Source of the DNA: Gracilibacillus salinarum
GTDB taxonomy: Bacteria; Bacillota; Bacilli; Bacillales; Amphibacillaceae
Length of the DNA: 64,000 bases
Reading direction: 5' to 3'
NCBI RefSeq assembly: GCF_022919575.1
Contig: NZ_CP095071.1
Location: 2,542,001 to 2,606,000, forward strand
Of the stretch, positions 45,926 through 53,972 are shown one piece after another. Position 1 is the stretch's first letter. Each line of letters begins with the position of its first letter. The translations under genes were made by a program, and so were the position numbers. Below the pieces are notes generated by a model. It made no database searches. It had not been told where the DNA came from and saw only the letters and a program-made list of their open reading frames with translations.

Positions 45926-46009
45926 CTTGAATGGCAAAGTTCTCTTGTTTTTTTGCATAACTAAAAACAGGAACTGCCTGGCATTGGCAGTTCCTGTTCA
46001 AAACGCTCA

Positions 46010-46219
46010 CTATTCGTCCTCTCTATATTCCAACAAATCCCCAGGCTGACAATCCAACGCTTTACATATCGCATCTAACGTCGAGATTCGTATCGCCTTT
46101 GCTTTACCATTTTTCAAAATAGACAGATTCGCCATCGTTATTCCGACCCGTTCTGACAGCTCGGTTACACTCATCTTCCTTTTAGCCAGCATTACATCTA
46201 TATTTACGATAATCGCCAT
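46010..46219 (-). CDS. XRE-family regulator paired with a DUF2975 membrane protein
   Basis: 69 residues from the ATG after GAGGTGACGATT. Almost entirely HTH: IVNIDVMLAKRKMSVTELSERVGITMANLSILKNGKAKAIRISTLDAICKALDCQPGDLLEY, the YozG-like type. It starts 11 bp after the DUF2975 stop, so the two genes form an operon as commonly seen in Firmicutes. Confidence 0.9.
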   Translation of the reverse strand: MAIIVNIDVMLAKRKMSVTELSERVGITMANLSILKNGKAKAIRISTLDAICKALDCQPGDLLEYREDE

Positions 46220-46229
46220 AATCGTCACC

Positions 46230-46712
46230 TCAAACCGTTAAATCATTTTCAGATTTTATGTGGATCGCTTCGTTTAGCAATCGTTGGAGAACAGCAGCAA
46301 AGACTGCTACCACCATCGCTGCAAATATAAGTACCATGCCCACCAAGATCACTCCTGGTGCATCATCTCTTTCTGCCACCAGATAAAAAAGTGGCATTGC
46401 GATTACGAACAAACCACTAATCGTAATCGCACTCCATTTGATATGTTGTAACGACGTAACCGACAACGTGGAAAAAGCATGATTTCTGTCAATGTAACTC
46501 AACAGTCGAAACGCCTGATACAACGCATAATAAAATGGAATAGCTGACGCATAAAAAACAAACATGACTAAATATTTTATGATAGTAAAATCCGGATACA
46601 GCTCTGCGGCGAAATCCCCAATTTTCGGAACTAGAAATATACAAAGAGCCAGAACCGGAACCCCCATCAGGATTACAGCCAATTTTAGAAAAATGGTAGA
46701 TCCTTTTTTCAT
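46230..46712 (-). CDS. DUF2975 membrane protein
   Basis: 160 residues, four membrane segments, with YALYQAFRLLSYIDRNHAFSTLSVTSLQHIKWSAITIS between segments 2 and 3, the DUF2975 signature. Possibly a membrane sensor or sequestering partner for the small XRE regulator encoded next. A TATAAT lies at about 46738-46743 on the minus strand. Confidence 0.88.
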   Translation of the reverse strand: MKKGSTIFLKLAVILMGVPVLALCIFLVPKIGDFAAELYPDFTIIKYLVMFVFYASAIPFYYALYQAFRLLSYIDRNHAFSTLSVTSLQHIKWSAITISGLFVIAMPLFYLVAERDDAPGVILVGMVLIFAAMVVAVFAAVLQRLLNEAIHIKSENDLTV

Positions 46713-46857
46713 AAGAACACCTCAATTCGTTTTTGTCTATTATAATGTAGCACGTCATTTATCGTTTTGCAATAAATTTTTGTTGTTTCAATCAAACGTG
46801 TTAACAGATGGTATTTTATGTTAATATGAAGGCATGGTTGCTTAGGGAGGAAATACG

Positions 46858-47601
46858 ATGCGAATTTTCGATGCACATTTTCATATTATTGATGATAGCT
46901 TTCCAATCAAGGAGAACCAGGGCTATTTGCCACCGAACTATGTAGTCTCCGATTATCAGAGGGAAACCGCAGCCTTGCATGTAGCGGGTGGAGCGGTTGT
47001 ATCTGGCTCCTTCCAAGAATTTGATCAGGAATATCTGGCACATGCCTTGAATGAGTTGGGCTCCAGTTTTTGTGGTGTCACGCAATTACCTGCAACCGTG
47101 ACAGACGAAGAAATCATCCACTTACATAACAGAGGAATCAGAGCCATACGTTTTAATATCAAACGAGGTGGTTCGGCGACGTTATCCGAGCTCAATTACT
47201 TGGCAAGAAGAGTATATGACGTAGCTGGCTGGCATAGTGAACTGTATATCGACGCGAAAGACTTACCCGAAATCATGCCAACAATTGAGCAGCTCCCTGC
47301 CATTTCTATTGACCATTTAGGCTTGTCTGAGGAAGGATTGCCCTATTTATTACAGCTCGCCGATAAAGGAATTCATGTCAAAGCAACAGGCTTCGGCCGT
47401 GTCGACCTCGATGTTGAACATGCGTTGAAAGCGATCTATCAAGCAAATCCTGACGCCCTTATGTTTGGCACAGATTTGCCATCGACAAGAGCAAGGAGAC
47501 CATTTGCCATATCTGATATCACATTGATCCAGCGCATCTTTGATGAAAAAGCAGCCGATAAGGTTTTGTACACCAATGCTTTACAATGGTATGGCAAGTG
47601 A
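46858..47601 (+). CDS. Amidohydrolase-2 family (TIM-barrel) metal-dependent hydrolase
   Basis: 247 residues, ATG after GGAGG. Metal motif FDAHFHIIDD at the first strand, mid-protein SIDHLGLSEEG, Asp in MFGTDLPSTRARRPF at the last strand, and the family C-terminal VLYTNALQWYGK. Similar proteins act on lactones or decarboxylate aromatic acids (dicarboxylate lactonase/ACMSD superfamily). Substrate unknown. Confidence 0.88.
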   Translation: MRIFDAHFHIIDDSFPIKENQGYLPPNYVVSDYQRETAALHVAGGAVVSGSFQEFDQEYLAHALNELGSSFCGVTQLPATVTDEEIIHLHNRGIRAIRFNIKRGGSATLSELNYLARRVYDVAGWHSELYIDAKDLPEIMPTIEQLPAISIDHLGLSEEGLPYLLQLADKGIHVKATGFGRVDLDVEHALKAIYQANPDALMFGTDLPSTRARRPFAISDITLIQRIFDEKAADKVLYTNALQWYGK

Positions 47602-47804
47602 GCGGAACCATTTTTGAAAGGACGGTGTTTTCGATAGCAGTTATTTTTATCCTGTTAGTTATTTTAGTTGTCAGCATTACGATTTTTAAAATGGTTTCTG
47701 GAAAAAGGAAACCTAATAATAGCTATACACCATACGACCATATTACTGGCCAGATGGATAGCGAATTTCGTAACGAACAAAAGGAAGAAGATGATGATGA
47801 ATGA
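47586..47804 (+). CDS. Small single-span membrane protein, DUF3951-like
   Basis: 72 residues, overlapping the hydrolase stop by 16 bp. One membrane helix (about 14-37), then SGKRKPNNSYTPYDHITGQ and a run of acidic residues. The YTPxDxITGQ stretch resembles DUF3951 proteins as I recall them. The start is uncertain: AAAGGA lies only next to an internal GTG at 47625. Confidence 0.6.
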   Translation: MVWQVSGTIFERTVFSIAVIFILLVILVVSITIFKMVSGKRKPNNSYTPYDHITGQMDSEFRNEQKEEDDDE

Positions 47805-47845
47805 CCGCACCGCGTTAGAGCCAAACGCTTAGAGGAGAAAATGAT

Positions 47846-47932
47846 ATGAAGTAATGTTTATCGCTATTATGTTTATCCGTAGTAATGTTAACAGCATGTG
47901 CAGAAGTGACGCACCATAATTACATCATTTGA
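47846..47932 (+). pseudogene. Lipoprotein gene remnant cut by a MITE-like element
   Basis: A good ribosome site (AGAGGAGAAAATGAT) precedes ATG AAG TAA. The same frame continues CLSLLCLSVVMLTACAEVT, a clear lipoprotein signal with lipobox LTAC, then stops exactly where homology to the repeat element begins. The third codon is a stop and the mature protein is missing. Dead gene. Confidence 0.6.
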
Positions 47933-48248
47933 AACAGCTAAAAGCAGTGGTGCTAGGCATTATGTTATACATGCAATTCCTGTTATATATAGTCATGAGT
48001 GATCAATATGCTATCTTTTACAAAGGTTGTAGAGCACCAATCCTAGCGTAGGCCAACCACGGAGACTCCCGCGGGACAGGCAGGCGCTGAAGCTAACTTT
48101 GTGAAGCGATCTTTCTTCACAAAGTTAGCTTCAGCCGTGCCCCGCAGGACGCGGAGTGGTTGGACGGAGCGGTACCCCAGCACATGAATCATTTCAAAAT
48201 TACCACTAAGCATAAAGCGGCTAGTTGACATAAACTATATTATAAGAA
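47931..48248. mobile_element. Left-truncated copy of the TTCCTATAATAT MITE with hairpin core
   Basis: From GCTAAAAGCAGTGGTGCTAG onward it parallels 4661-4971: hairpin CTGAAGCTAACTTTGTGAAG and complement, CCCCGCAGGACGCGGAGTGG, and right terminal repeat TAGTTGACATAAACTATATT ending at 48248. The left inverted repeat and first core are absent. Confidence 0.7.
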
Positions 48249-48347
48249 CCCATCTTCATGTTCGGCATTGATTACTTTTATGACTGTACTTTTATGCTTT
48301 CTTACTTCTTGAAAAACAGCAGAAGTCTTTTACGAGGAGGTATCCAC

Positions 48348-48713
48348 ATGACATTCTCCAAATATCTAGTTCCCATCATGATCATTTCTATCTGTTTAGT
48401 CGGGTGCACAATGAGCAGTACCGGCAATCCCACTCCGAGAGAATTCTTGCAGTATGACGACGCTGATATTTTTCAGCTTGATGATTATGTATTTTCCAAT
48501 GCACAAGATGTTGAATGGGCACAGGAATTAGAGTATGCCTTAGGCAAGCATGTCGGTGAAATCACCAAACAAACCAATAAGGCCATCCGGTTCACAAATG
48601 GCACAGCGAATAAACTGCCGGTTGGAACGAAGATATTTGAAACAGATTCGCCTGTGTACATCGCCATTGTTGATGGGGAGGAAAGGGTCTATTTGAAAAT
48701 GGTCGAAGGGTAA
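48348..48713 (+). CDS. Predicted lipoprotein
   Basis: 121 residues from the ATG after ACGAGGAGGTATCCAC. Lipobox LVGC. The mature part (YDDADIFQLDDYVFSNAQDVEWAQELEY, GKHVGEITKQTN, TKIFETDSPVYIAIVDGEERVYLKMVE) is a small alpha/beta domain with a C-terminal beta hairpin, like several uncharacterised Bacillus lipoproteins. It precedes a second lipoprotein by 17 bp; probably an operon. Confidence 0.8.
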   Translation: MTFSKYLVPIMIISICLVGCTMSSTGNPTPREFLQYDDADIFQLDDYVFSNAQDVEWAQELEYALGKHVGEITKQTNKAIRFTNGTANKLPVGTKIFETDSPVYIAIVDGEERVYLKMVEG

Positions 48714-48730
48714 TAACGAGGGGGAAAACA

Positions 48731-48994
48731 ATGATGAATCTTCAGTCCGTCTTTTTCCTTATCATGATTTTATTAGTCGGGTGTTCCAGCTATTCGGAAG
48801 AACTGACGAAGACTGGTGAAATTACCAAGATCGACGAAAAATTGGTTTATGTAGACGAAGAACCATTTAACGTTGGAAAAACTGCGCACCTTCACGTTGG
48901 TCAAAAAGTAAAAGTTACATTCATTGACACAACATCTGAAGACGTTTGGGACCCGGATGATTTTTATATAAAAAGTATAGAAAAGCTTGACTAA
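48731..48994 (+). CDS. Small predicted lipoprotein, OB-fold-like (DUF3221-like)
   Basis: 87 residues, ATG after AGGGGGAAAACA. Lipobox LVGC. The mature TKTGEITKIDEKLVYVDEEPFNVGKTAHLHVGQKVKVTFID gives alternating beta strands like a YobA/DUF3221 OB-like domain. Family match is by impression. Confidence 0.75.
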   Translation: MMNLQSVFFLIMILLVGCSSYSEELTKTGEITKIDEKLVYVDEEPFNVGKTAHLHVGQKVKVTFIDTTSEDVWDPDDFYIKSIEKLD

Positions 48995-48996
48995 CA

Positions 48997-49033
48997 ACAA
49001 AAACAGAACGCCTGAATACACAAGCGTCCTGCG
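48997..49033 (-). terminator. Terminator of the RQC-minor gene
   Basis: On the minus strand CAGGACGC / GCGTTCTG followed by TTTTTGTTG. Confidence 0.65.
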
Positions 49034-49044
49034 TGGTTACGTTT

Positions 49045-49803
49045 CTATAAAAGTTGCATTTTCCTGTCAAAGCGGCACGATTCACACCTTTTTGGCCAAT
49101 GAAAACCTTTTTGCTTAAAAAATTGCTGTTCGCCAACCGTAAAAACAAACCGTTCTCCACATTCCCAGCATTTTAACGTTTCATCTCGCGGGGTGTAACC
49201 TTTTAACAGCTTATTGATCTCATTATTTCTTTCCTGAATCGCTTCCTCATCAATCGGAGCCTGATTTTCCAATGCTTCGATCGTTTCCTGGATCGCGGCT
49301 TTTACCTTTTTGTAATCAACCTGCTTCCATAATTTCAAGTAGGGGATGTACGCTTGATTGCCGGATTCATACACTTTTTCCAACAACAAAAAAAGCATTT
49401 CCCTGTTTCGACCTTTTAAATAGGTCATGTCCACATCTTGCATGCCCTGCTTGATCCATTCCTGCCACTCATCCAGGAATTCATCTACCCTTTGATCACG
49501 CTCAATGATCCAGCCCCGTTCCGTGTAAATAATCATAGGGAGCTTGCCACTATATTGGATCTCAAGGAATTTATGATCGATCATCCAATCGATCTTTTCC
49601 TTCACTACATCGATTTTTTCAGATTTGAAATAGCCGTAAACCGGGCACTCGTCCAGGTCTAATTCTAATACTCTTTTCTCACGTGAGCCTTTTAAAATCT
49701 TAGCAAGGAGTGTTTTCCCTCCTTGTCCAATCAACTCGTCAGCTGCTCGCAATATCACCTTGATTTCTTCGACTGATGGGTTATTTCTGTTAGTATCTTT
49801 CAA
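49045..49803 (-). CDS. RQC-minor-type DNA-binding protein with C-terminal zinc ribbon
   Basis: 252 residues from a TTG 10 bp after GGGAGG, overlapping the previous stop (TTGA). The N-terminal winged-helix part GKTLLAKILKGSREKRVLELDLDECPVYGYFKSEKIDVVKEKIDWMIDHKFLEI is the RQC (RecQ C-terminal) module without a helicase. The C-terminus LKCWECGERFVFTVGEQQFFKQKGF...CESCR is a zinc ribbon found in several bacterial proteins. Stand-alone RQC-minor proteins are thought to bind DNA; role unknown. Confidence 0.8.
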   Translation of the reverse strand: MKDTNRNNPSVEEIKVILRAADELIGQGGKTLLAKILKGSREKRVLELDLDECPVYGYFKSEKIDVVKEKIDWMIDHKFLEIQYSGKLPMIIYTERGWIIERDQRVDEFLDEWQEWIKQGMQDVDMTYLKGRNREMLFLLLEKVYESGNQAYIPYLKLWKQVDYKKVKAAIQETIEALENQAPIDEEAIQERNNEINKLLKGYTPRDETLKCWECGERFVFTVGEQQFFKQKGFHWPKRCESCRFDRKMQLL

Positions 49804-50099
49804 AACGGCAAGTCCTCCCAATCCTCTGTGTAAAAAGGTTCTTTTACCTTATCTTGTTTTTTGTTCGATCCTTTATTGTGCTGAGGCTTTACAGTCAGCA
49901 CCTTTCCAAACTTTTTCCCATATAATTCACTAATCCAATCTTTCACAGGCGCTTTCCACAATTCTTTAGGTCCGGGAATATTTCGGATAAGACTCTTCGG
50001 ATTCAACCCCAATTCCTTCGCCATCTGAATATCCGCCTGATTTAGCCGACACTTTTTCTTCGCTTCTTTCCATTTCTCTGCATTTTTCTTTTTAGCCAT
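49800..50099 (-). CDS. Conserved basic protein coupled to the RQC-minor gene
   Basis: 99 residues, very basic N-terminus (AKKKNAEKWKEAKKKCRL), then NQADIQMAKELGLNPKSLIRNIPGPKELWKAPVKDWISELY and a basic tail. The central part looks like a small helical nucleic-acid-binding unit. Similar proteins occur in many Firmicutes without assigned function. Stop overlaps the next start, so translation is coupled. Confidence 0.7.
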   Translation of the reverse strand: MAKKKNAEKWKEAKKKCRLNQADIQMAKELGLNPKSLIRNIPGPKELWKAPVKDWISELYGKKFGKVLTVKPQHNKGSNKKQDKVKEPFYTEDWEDLPF

Positions 50100-50225
50100 T
50101 TACATGGCCCCCTGTAATCTAGTTTGTTTGTTTCGATTCTAGCAAATTCTGAATAGAATTTCCACAAACTCCTTTTAGTGATAAGAGGAGGCGCCCTCTG
50201 TTTGCATTAGTTAGTTCTGTTGGTT

Positions 50226-50388
50226 AATCTTATGGACAGAATTTTTTGTTTCTCTTTTCAAATGGTCGCGAGATTGATTCTTATGGACAAGATTTCCGAT
50301 TTCCCTTTTAAAATGGTCATAAGATCAATTCTTATGGACAAAAATTCAACGAACTCTATTAAAGTGTCCATAAGAATCAATCCTAAAA
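50226..50388. repeat. Palindromic CTTATGGACA repeat array (relative of 38693-39045)
   Basis: Three CTTATGGACA blocks at about 51-55 bp spacing, each followed by an AATGGTC or GTGTCCATAAG complement block. Same architecture as the 51-bp repeats but with different filler sequence. Confidence 0.65.
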
Positions 50389-50946
50389 ATCATAATCAAA
50401 ATAATCCTTAACAAAGTCCACCATCGCATTCCTATCCCCTTTATCTCCAATCAAATCCAGGTCAAAATCATAGAAATATAAATAGGCAACGCGCTGTTTC
50501 TCATCAGAATTTGCGATCATCCCAAAGGACTTTGGATAATCTGTATGACTTTCCTCGTTTCCTTTCACTACCTTAAAGGTATAACTATTTATTGCAAATT
50601 CAAAATCAGGAATAATCATACCTTCAGAATGATCAGACGAAATTTCATGGTTTAAAAAGGTGTAGTGATCTGCTAATTTTTCTTTTTCACTCTCGTATGT
50701 CTCCTGATCATAGTGAACAATCAATGCAGCAGAGTGAGCCTGAAACAACAGCATTCTTTTGTGCGTATAGACATATTCAACATCCTCATAATCAGGCAAA
50801 TCATCAAGCACTGGCATGATGTCTTTCACGTCTTCACCCAATTGGGTTCCTGTCTGGAGGTAATCATCAATGGCTGTGCTTGATGTTTGACCGCACCCCG
50901 CCAGTACACACACCAGTATCATTATTAGCAAGAATGATTTTCCCAC
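50383..50946 (-). CDS. Predicted acidic lipoprotein
   Basis: 187 residues. Lipobox LAGC (Cys about 18). Mature domain rich in Asp/Glu/Tyr, for example LDDLPDYEDVEYVYTHKRML and VAYLYFYDFDLDLIGDKGD. Acidic composition suits an exported protein of a salt-tolerant organism. Family not recognised; resembles small Bacillaceae lipoproteins. Its stop overlaps the palindromic repeat array by a few bases. Confidence 0.75.
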   Translation of the reverse strand: MGKSFLLIMILVCVLAGCGQTSSTAIDDYLQTGTQLGEDVKDIMPVLDDLPDYEDVEYVYTHKRMLLFQAHSAALIVHYDQETYESEKEKLADHYTFLNHEISSDHSEGMIIPDFEFAINSYTFKVVKGNEESHTDYPKSFGMIANSDEKQRVAYLYFYDFDLDLIGDKGDRNAMVDFVKDYFDYDF

Positions 50947-51032
50947 GTTCAGCAGCTCCTCGGTAGGATCAGATATGTAGACAGCTTACATATATATACA
51001 TTTTATCATTATTCTCCGATAATTACGTCCTT

Positions 51033-51071
51033 AAAAAAAGAAGATTTCTCCTAAAAGAAATCCTCTTTTTC
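51033..51071 (-). terminator. Terminator of the EIIA gene
   Basis: On the minus strand AGAGGATTTCTTTTAGGAGAAATCTTCT forms a 10-bp-plus stem followed by TTTTTT. Confidence 0.75.
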
Positions 51072-51077
51072 TGCATA

Positions 51078-51578
51078 CTATTTGTTTATATGGATAATTT
51101 CCTCTACACCTGCTGTCACTTGATTAATGCCATCTTTCATTTTAATGTCACGCATTTCAGCTGAATTGGTAATAATCATCGGTATGATGGGGCTTGCAGC
51201 TTGCTCCCGAATAATAGATTGATCAAATCCGATCAGTTTTTCACCTACTTTTACTTTGTCGCCCTCCTGAACGTAAGAAGTGAATCCTTCTCCTTTCAAA
51301 CCTACTGTTTCCAAGCCAATATGGATGAGAATTTCCGCGCCATTTTCAGCTTGGATACCGATGGCGTGTTTAGTGGGAAAAAGCTGAATTATTGTACCAT
51401 TGACCGGCGCTACAACCAGATCATGATCCGGCCAAATTGCAACCCCCTCCCCCATCATTTTTTCAGCGAATACAGGGTCAGGCACGTCCTCCAACGGGAC
51501 TACTTTTCCATTGACTGGTGCATAGACCGAAACACTCCATTGTTTTTCCTCTCTCTTACCGAATAATTTTTTCAACAT
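51078..51578 (-). CDS. PTS glucose-family EIIA protein
   Basis: 166 residues. EIIA-Glc fold: VYAPVNGKVVPLEDVPDPVFAEKMMGEGVAI, phospho-His in AEILIHIGLETVGLKGEGF (about residue 90), then GDKVKVGEKLIGFD. It takes phosphate from HPr and passes it to the EIIB domain. Encoded divergently from the EIICB gene, which lacks its own EIIA domain, so they probably work together; it could also serve other glucose-family permeases. Confidence 0.92.
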   Translation of the reverse strand: MLKKLFGKREEKQWSVSVYAPVNGKVVPLEDVPDPVFAEKMMGEGVAIWPDHDLVVAPVNGTIIQLFPTKHAIGIQAENGAEILIHIGLETVGLKGEGFTSYVQEGDKVKVGEKLIGFDQSIIREQAASPIIPMIITNSAEMRDIKMKDGINQVTAGVEEIIHINK

Positions 51579-51615
51579 ATGATCACTCCTGATTTAAGAC
51601 AATTTCAAAAAAGAC

Positions 51616-51660
51616 TTGATGAAAATAGTTTACGATAATATAATAAAACTGTAAACAGTT
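51616..51660 (+). promoter_or_regulatory. Promoter and dyad operator of the PTS-nanE operon
   Basis: TTGATG (51616), 17-bp spacer, TATAAT (51639). AACTGTAAACAGTT at 51647-51660 is an inverted repeat directly after the -10, a likely site for the RpiR-type regulator encoded downstream. Confidence 0.6.
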
Positions 51661-51686
51661 ATCACGTTAAAGAAAGAGGTGCTATT

Positions 51687-53237
51687 ATGAGTAAAAAGAA
51701 AAACAATGTGTTTTTTGAGAAAGCCCAGCGTTTTGGTAAATCTTTTATGTTACCGATTGCAGTTCTTCCTGCAGCAGGTTTGCTTCTCGGAATTGGTGGG
51801 GCTTTCAGTAATGCGGCAACGATTGAAGCTTATCCATTTTTAGATGTAGCATTTTTGCAGGCAATATTTACGATCATGAGTACTGCTGGTAATATTATCT
51901 TTGCCAATTTACCTGTTATTTTCGCAGTTGGTATCGCTATCGGCCTTGCACGATCGGATAAAGGAACAGCAGGACTCGCTGCCATGTTAGGTTTCCTGGT
52001 GATGCATGCGACCATTAACGCGATGCTTGTGATTACAGGAAAATTGGCCAACGAGAATATCGCTGAAGTTGGTCAGGGAATGGTGTTAGGGATTCAATCC
52101 TTAGAAACTGGTGTGTTCGGTGGAGTTGTATTAGGTTTGCTAGCCTATTATCTTCATAACCGTTATAACAAAATCGAGTTACCTAGATTCTTAGGTTTCT
52201 TTGGCGGATCACGATTCATTCCGATTGTGACATCCTTTGCTTCCATCTTTTTAGGCATCCTTTTATTTTATGCGTGGCCAATTGTACAATCAGGCATTTT
52301 CTCATTAGGTGGTTTAGTCGAAGCAACGGGATATATTGGCACCTTAATTTATGGCTTTGTCCTGCGCTTATTAGGACCATTCGGACTTCATCACATTTTT
52401 TATCTGCCATTTTGGACAACAAGCCTTGGTGGATCAATGATCGTAGACGGCTCTTTGGTAGAGGGGACACAACGAATATTCTTCGCTCAACTAGGAAGCT
52501 CTGAACCTGTTAATCAATTCTTTATTGGAACAGCACGGTTTATGTCTGGTCGTCATATTACGATGATGTTTGGTTTACTTGGTGCAGCCTTGGCAATCTA
52601 TCATACTGCTAAACCGCAACATAAAAAGAAAGTGCTTGGTTTGATGCTTTCTGCAGGTCTTACCTCATTCTTAACTGGTATAACCGAGCCGCTGGAATTT
52701 TCGTTCTTATTCGTCGCACCGATACTATATGTCATTCACTCCTTTTTTGACGGACTTGCTTTTATGTTCGCTCATATCTTTGAAATTACCATTGGCCAAA
52801 CCTTCTCAGGTGGCTTTATTGATTTCGTTTTATTCGGTGTGCTTCAAGGGGTGGAAAAAACAAACTGGATTTGGGTACCCATCATCGGTATACCTTGGTT
52901 CTTCCTATACTACTTTACGTTCAAATATTTAATTAGAAAATTCAACTTTAAAACACCAGGACGTGAAGAAGAAATGGAAAGTTACTCCTTCACAAAAACA
53001 GAAAGAGCCAGTGCCATCATTGCTGGTTTAGGTGGAGAAGCTAATATTAAAGATGTAGATAACTGCGCAACCCGCTTACGAGTTACCGTTAATCAGGCGG
53101 ACCTTGTCAACAAAGACGATTTGAAGAAAACAGGTGCTCATGGTGTTGTAACAAGTGGAAATGGTGTGCAAGTTATCTATGGACCAGAAGTAACTGGAAT
53201 AAAAAATGAAGTCGAAGAGGCATTAGGAGTAGATTAA
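51687..53237 (+). CDS. PTS EIICB permease, glucose family, probably N-acetylmannosamine
   Basis: 516 residues. EIIC (about 1-415): FGKSFMLPIAVLPAAGLLLGIGGAFSN, FGLHHIFYLPFWTT, ITEPLEFSFLFVAPILYVIH. EIIB (about 435-516): phospho-Cys in IKDVDNCATRLRVTV, then GVVTSGNGVQVIYGP. It imports and phosphorylates a hexose or amino sugar. The gene next to it (nanE, 2 bp gap) acts on ManNAc-6-phosphate, and no nanA or nanK is present, so ManNAc is the most economical substrate. Start after GAAAGAGGTGC. Confidence 0.9.
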   Translation: MSKKKNNVFFEKAQRFGKSFMLPIAVLPAAGLLLGIGGAFSNAATIEAYPFLDVAFLQAIFTIMSTAGNIIFANLPVIFAVGIAIGLARSDKGTAGLAAMLGFLVMHATINAMLVITGKLANENIAEVGQGMVLGIQSLETGVFGGVVLGLLAYYLHNRYNKIELPRFLGFFGGSRFIPIVTSFASIFLGILLFYAWPIVQSGIFSLGGLVEATGYIGTLIYGFVLRLLGPFGLHHIFYLPFWTTSLGGSMIVDGSLVEGTQRIFFAQLGSSEPVNQFFIGTARFMSGRHITMMFGLLGAALAIYHTAKPQHKKKVLGLMLSAGLTSFLTGITEPLEFSFLFVAPILYVIHSFFDGLAFMFAHIFEITIGQTFSGGFIDFVLFGVLQGVEKTNWIWVPIIGIPWFFLYYFTFKYLIRKFNFKTPGREEEMESYSFTKTERASAIIAGLGGEANIKDVDNCATRLRVTVNQADLVNKDDLKKTGAHGVVTSGNGVQVIYGPEVTGIKNEVEEALGVD

Positions 53238-53239
53238 AA

Positions 53240-53932
53240 ATGGAATTATTTAAACAACTAGAAAAAAAACTCGTTATATCTTGTCAGGCTTTAGAACATG
53301 AACCATTGCATTCCCCTTTTATCATGGGAAGGATGGCAATAGCCGCACAGGAAGCAGGCGCCTCAGGCATCCGAGCAAACTCTGTGGCAGATATTAAGGA
53401 AATCAAACAGCAAGTAGATCTTCCGATTATCGGATTAATTAAGCAAGATTACGCTGACAGTGAGGTTTTTATCACGCCTACTATAAAAGAAGTAAAAGCT
53501 TTAATGGCTATCGAACCTAACATCATCGCCATGGACGGAACAGATCGTAAACGTCCAAATGATGAAAAATTGGCTGAGATTGTGAACTATGTGAAAGAAA
53601 ACAAGCAGCACATAGCTCTGATGGCTGACGTTTCCACTATTGAAGAAGCCATCCAAGCAGAACAACTAGGGTTTGACTGTGTGTCGACCACGCTTATTGG
53701 CTATACAAAAGAAACAAAAGGATCTAACCTTGCTGATAACGATTTTGCAGTGCTGAAGAAAATCAAGGAAGCCGTTTCGATTCCTGTTATTGCGGAAGGA
53801 AGAGTGGATACACCTGAAAAGGCAGCAAGAGTGCTGGAAGTTGGAGCAGACTTTGCAGTAGTCGGCAGCGCCATCACACGGCCACAGCTTATTGGCAAAA
53901 CATTTGTAGATGCAATTAACAAGCGCTTTTAA
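53240..53932 (+). CDS. nanE: N-acetylmannosamine-6-phosphate 2-epimerase
   Basis: 230 residues, TIM barrel. CQALEHEPLHSPFIMGRMAIAAQEAGASGIRANSVADI, PIIGLIKQDY, IAMDGTDRKRP, ADVSTIEEA, VIAEGRVDTPEKAARVLEVGADFAVVGSAITRP: the NanE family order with the catalytic Lys (LIKQDY) and Glu (AEGRVD). Converts ManNAc-6-P to GlcNAc-6-P for NagA/NagB. Cotranscribed with the PTS permease. Confidence 0.95.
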   Translation: MELFKQLEKKLVISCQALEHEPLHSPFIMGRMAIAAQEAGASGIRANSVADIKEIKQQVDLPIIGLIKQDYADSEVFITPTIKEVKALMAIEPNIIAMDGTDRKRPNDEKLAEIVNYVKENKQHIALMADVSTIEEAIQAEQLGFDCVSTTLIGYTKETKGSNLADNDFAVLKKIKEAVSIPVIAEGRVDTPEKAARVLEVGADFAVVGSAITRPQLIGKTFVDAINKRF

Positions 53933-53935
53933 GTA

Positions 53936-53972
53936 ATAGAACTGGAGGAAATCCTTCAGTTCTATATTTTTT
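53936..53972. terminator. Terminator between nanE and the RpiR gene
   Basis: ATAGAACTGGAGGA / TCCTTCAGTTCTAT followed by a TTTTTTT run; overlaps the end of the convergent gene. Confidence 0.85.

Noticed and set aside
46816..47085. 89-codon minus-strand frame over the amidohydrolase start
   Set aside because: Antisense to a clearly coding gene with family motifs.
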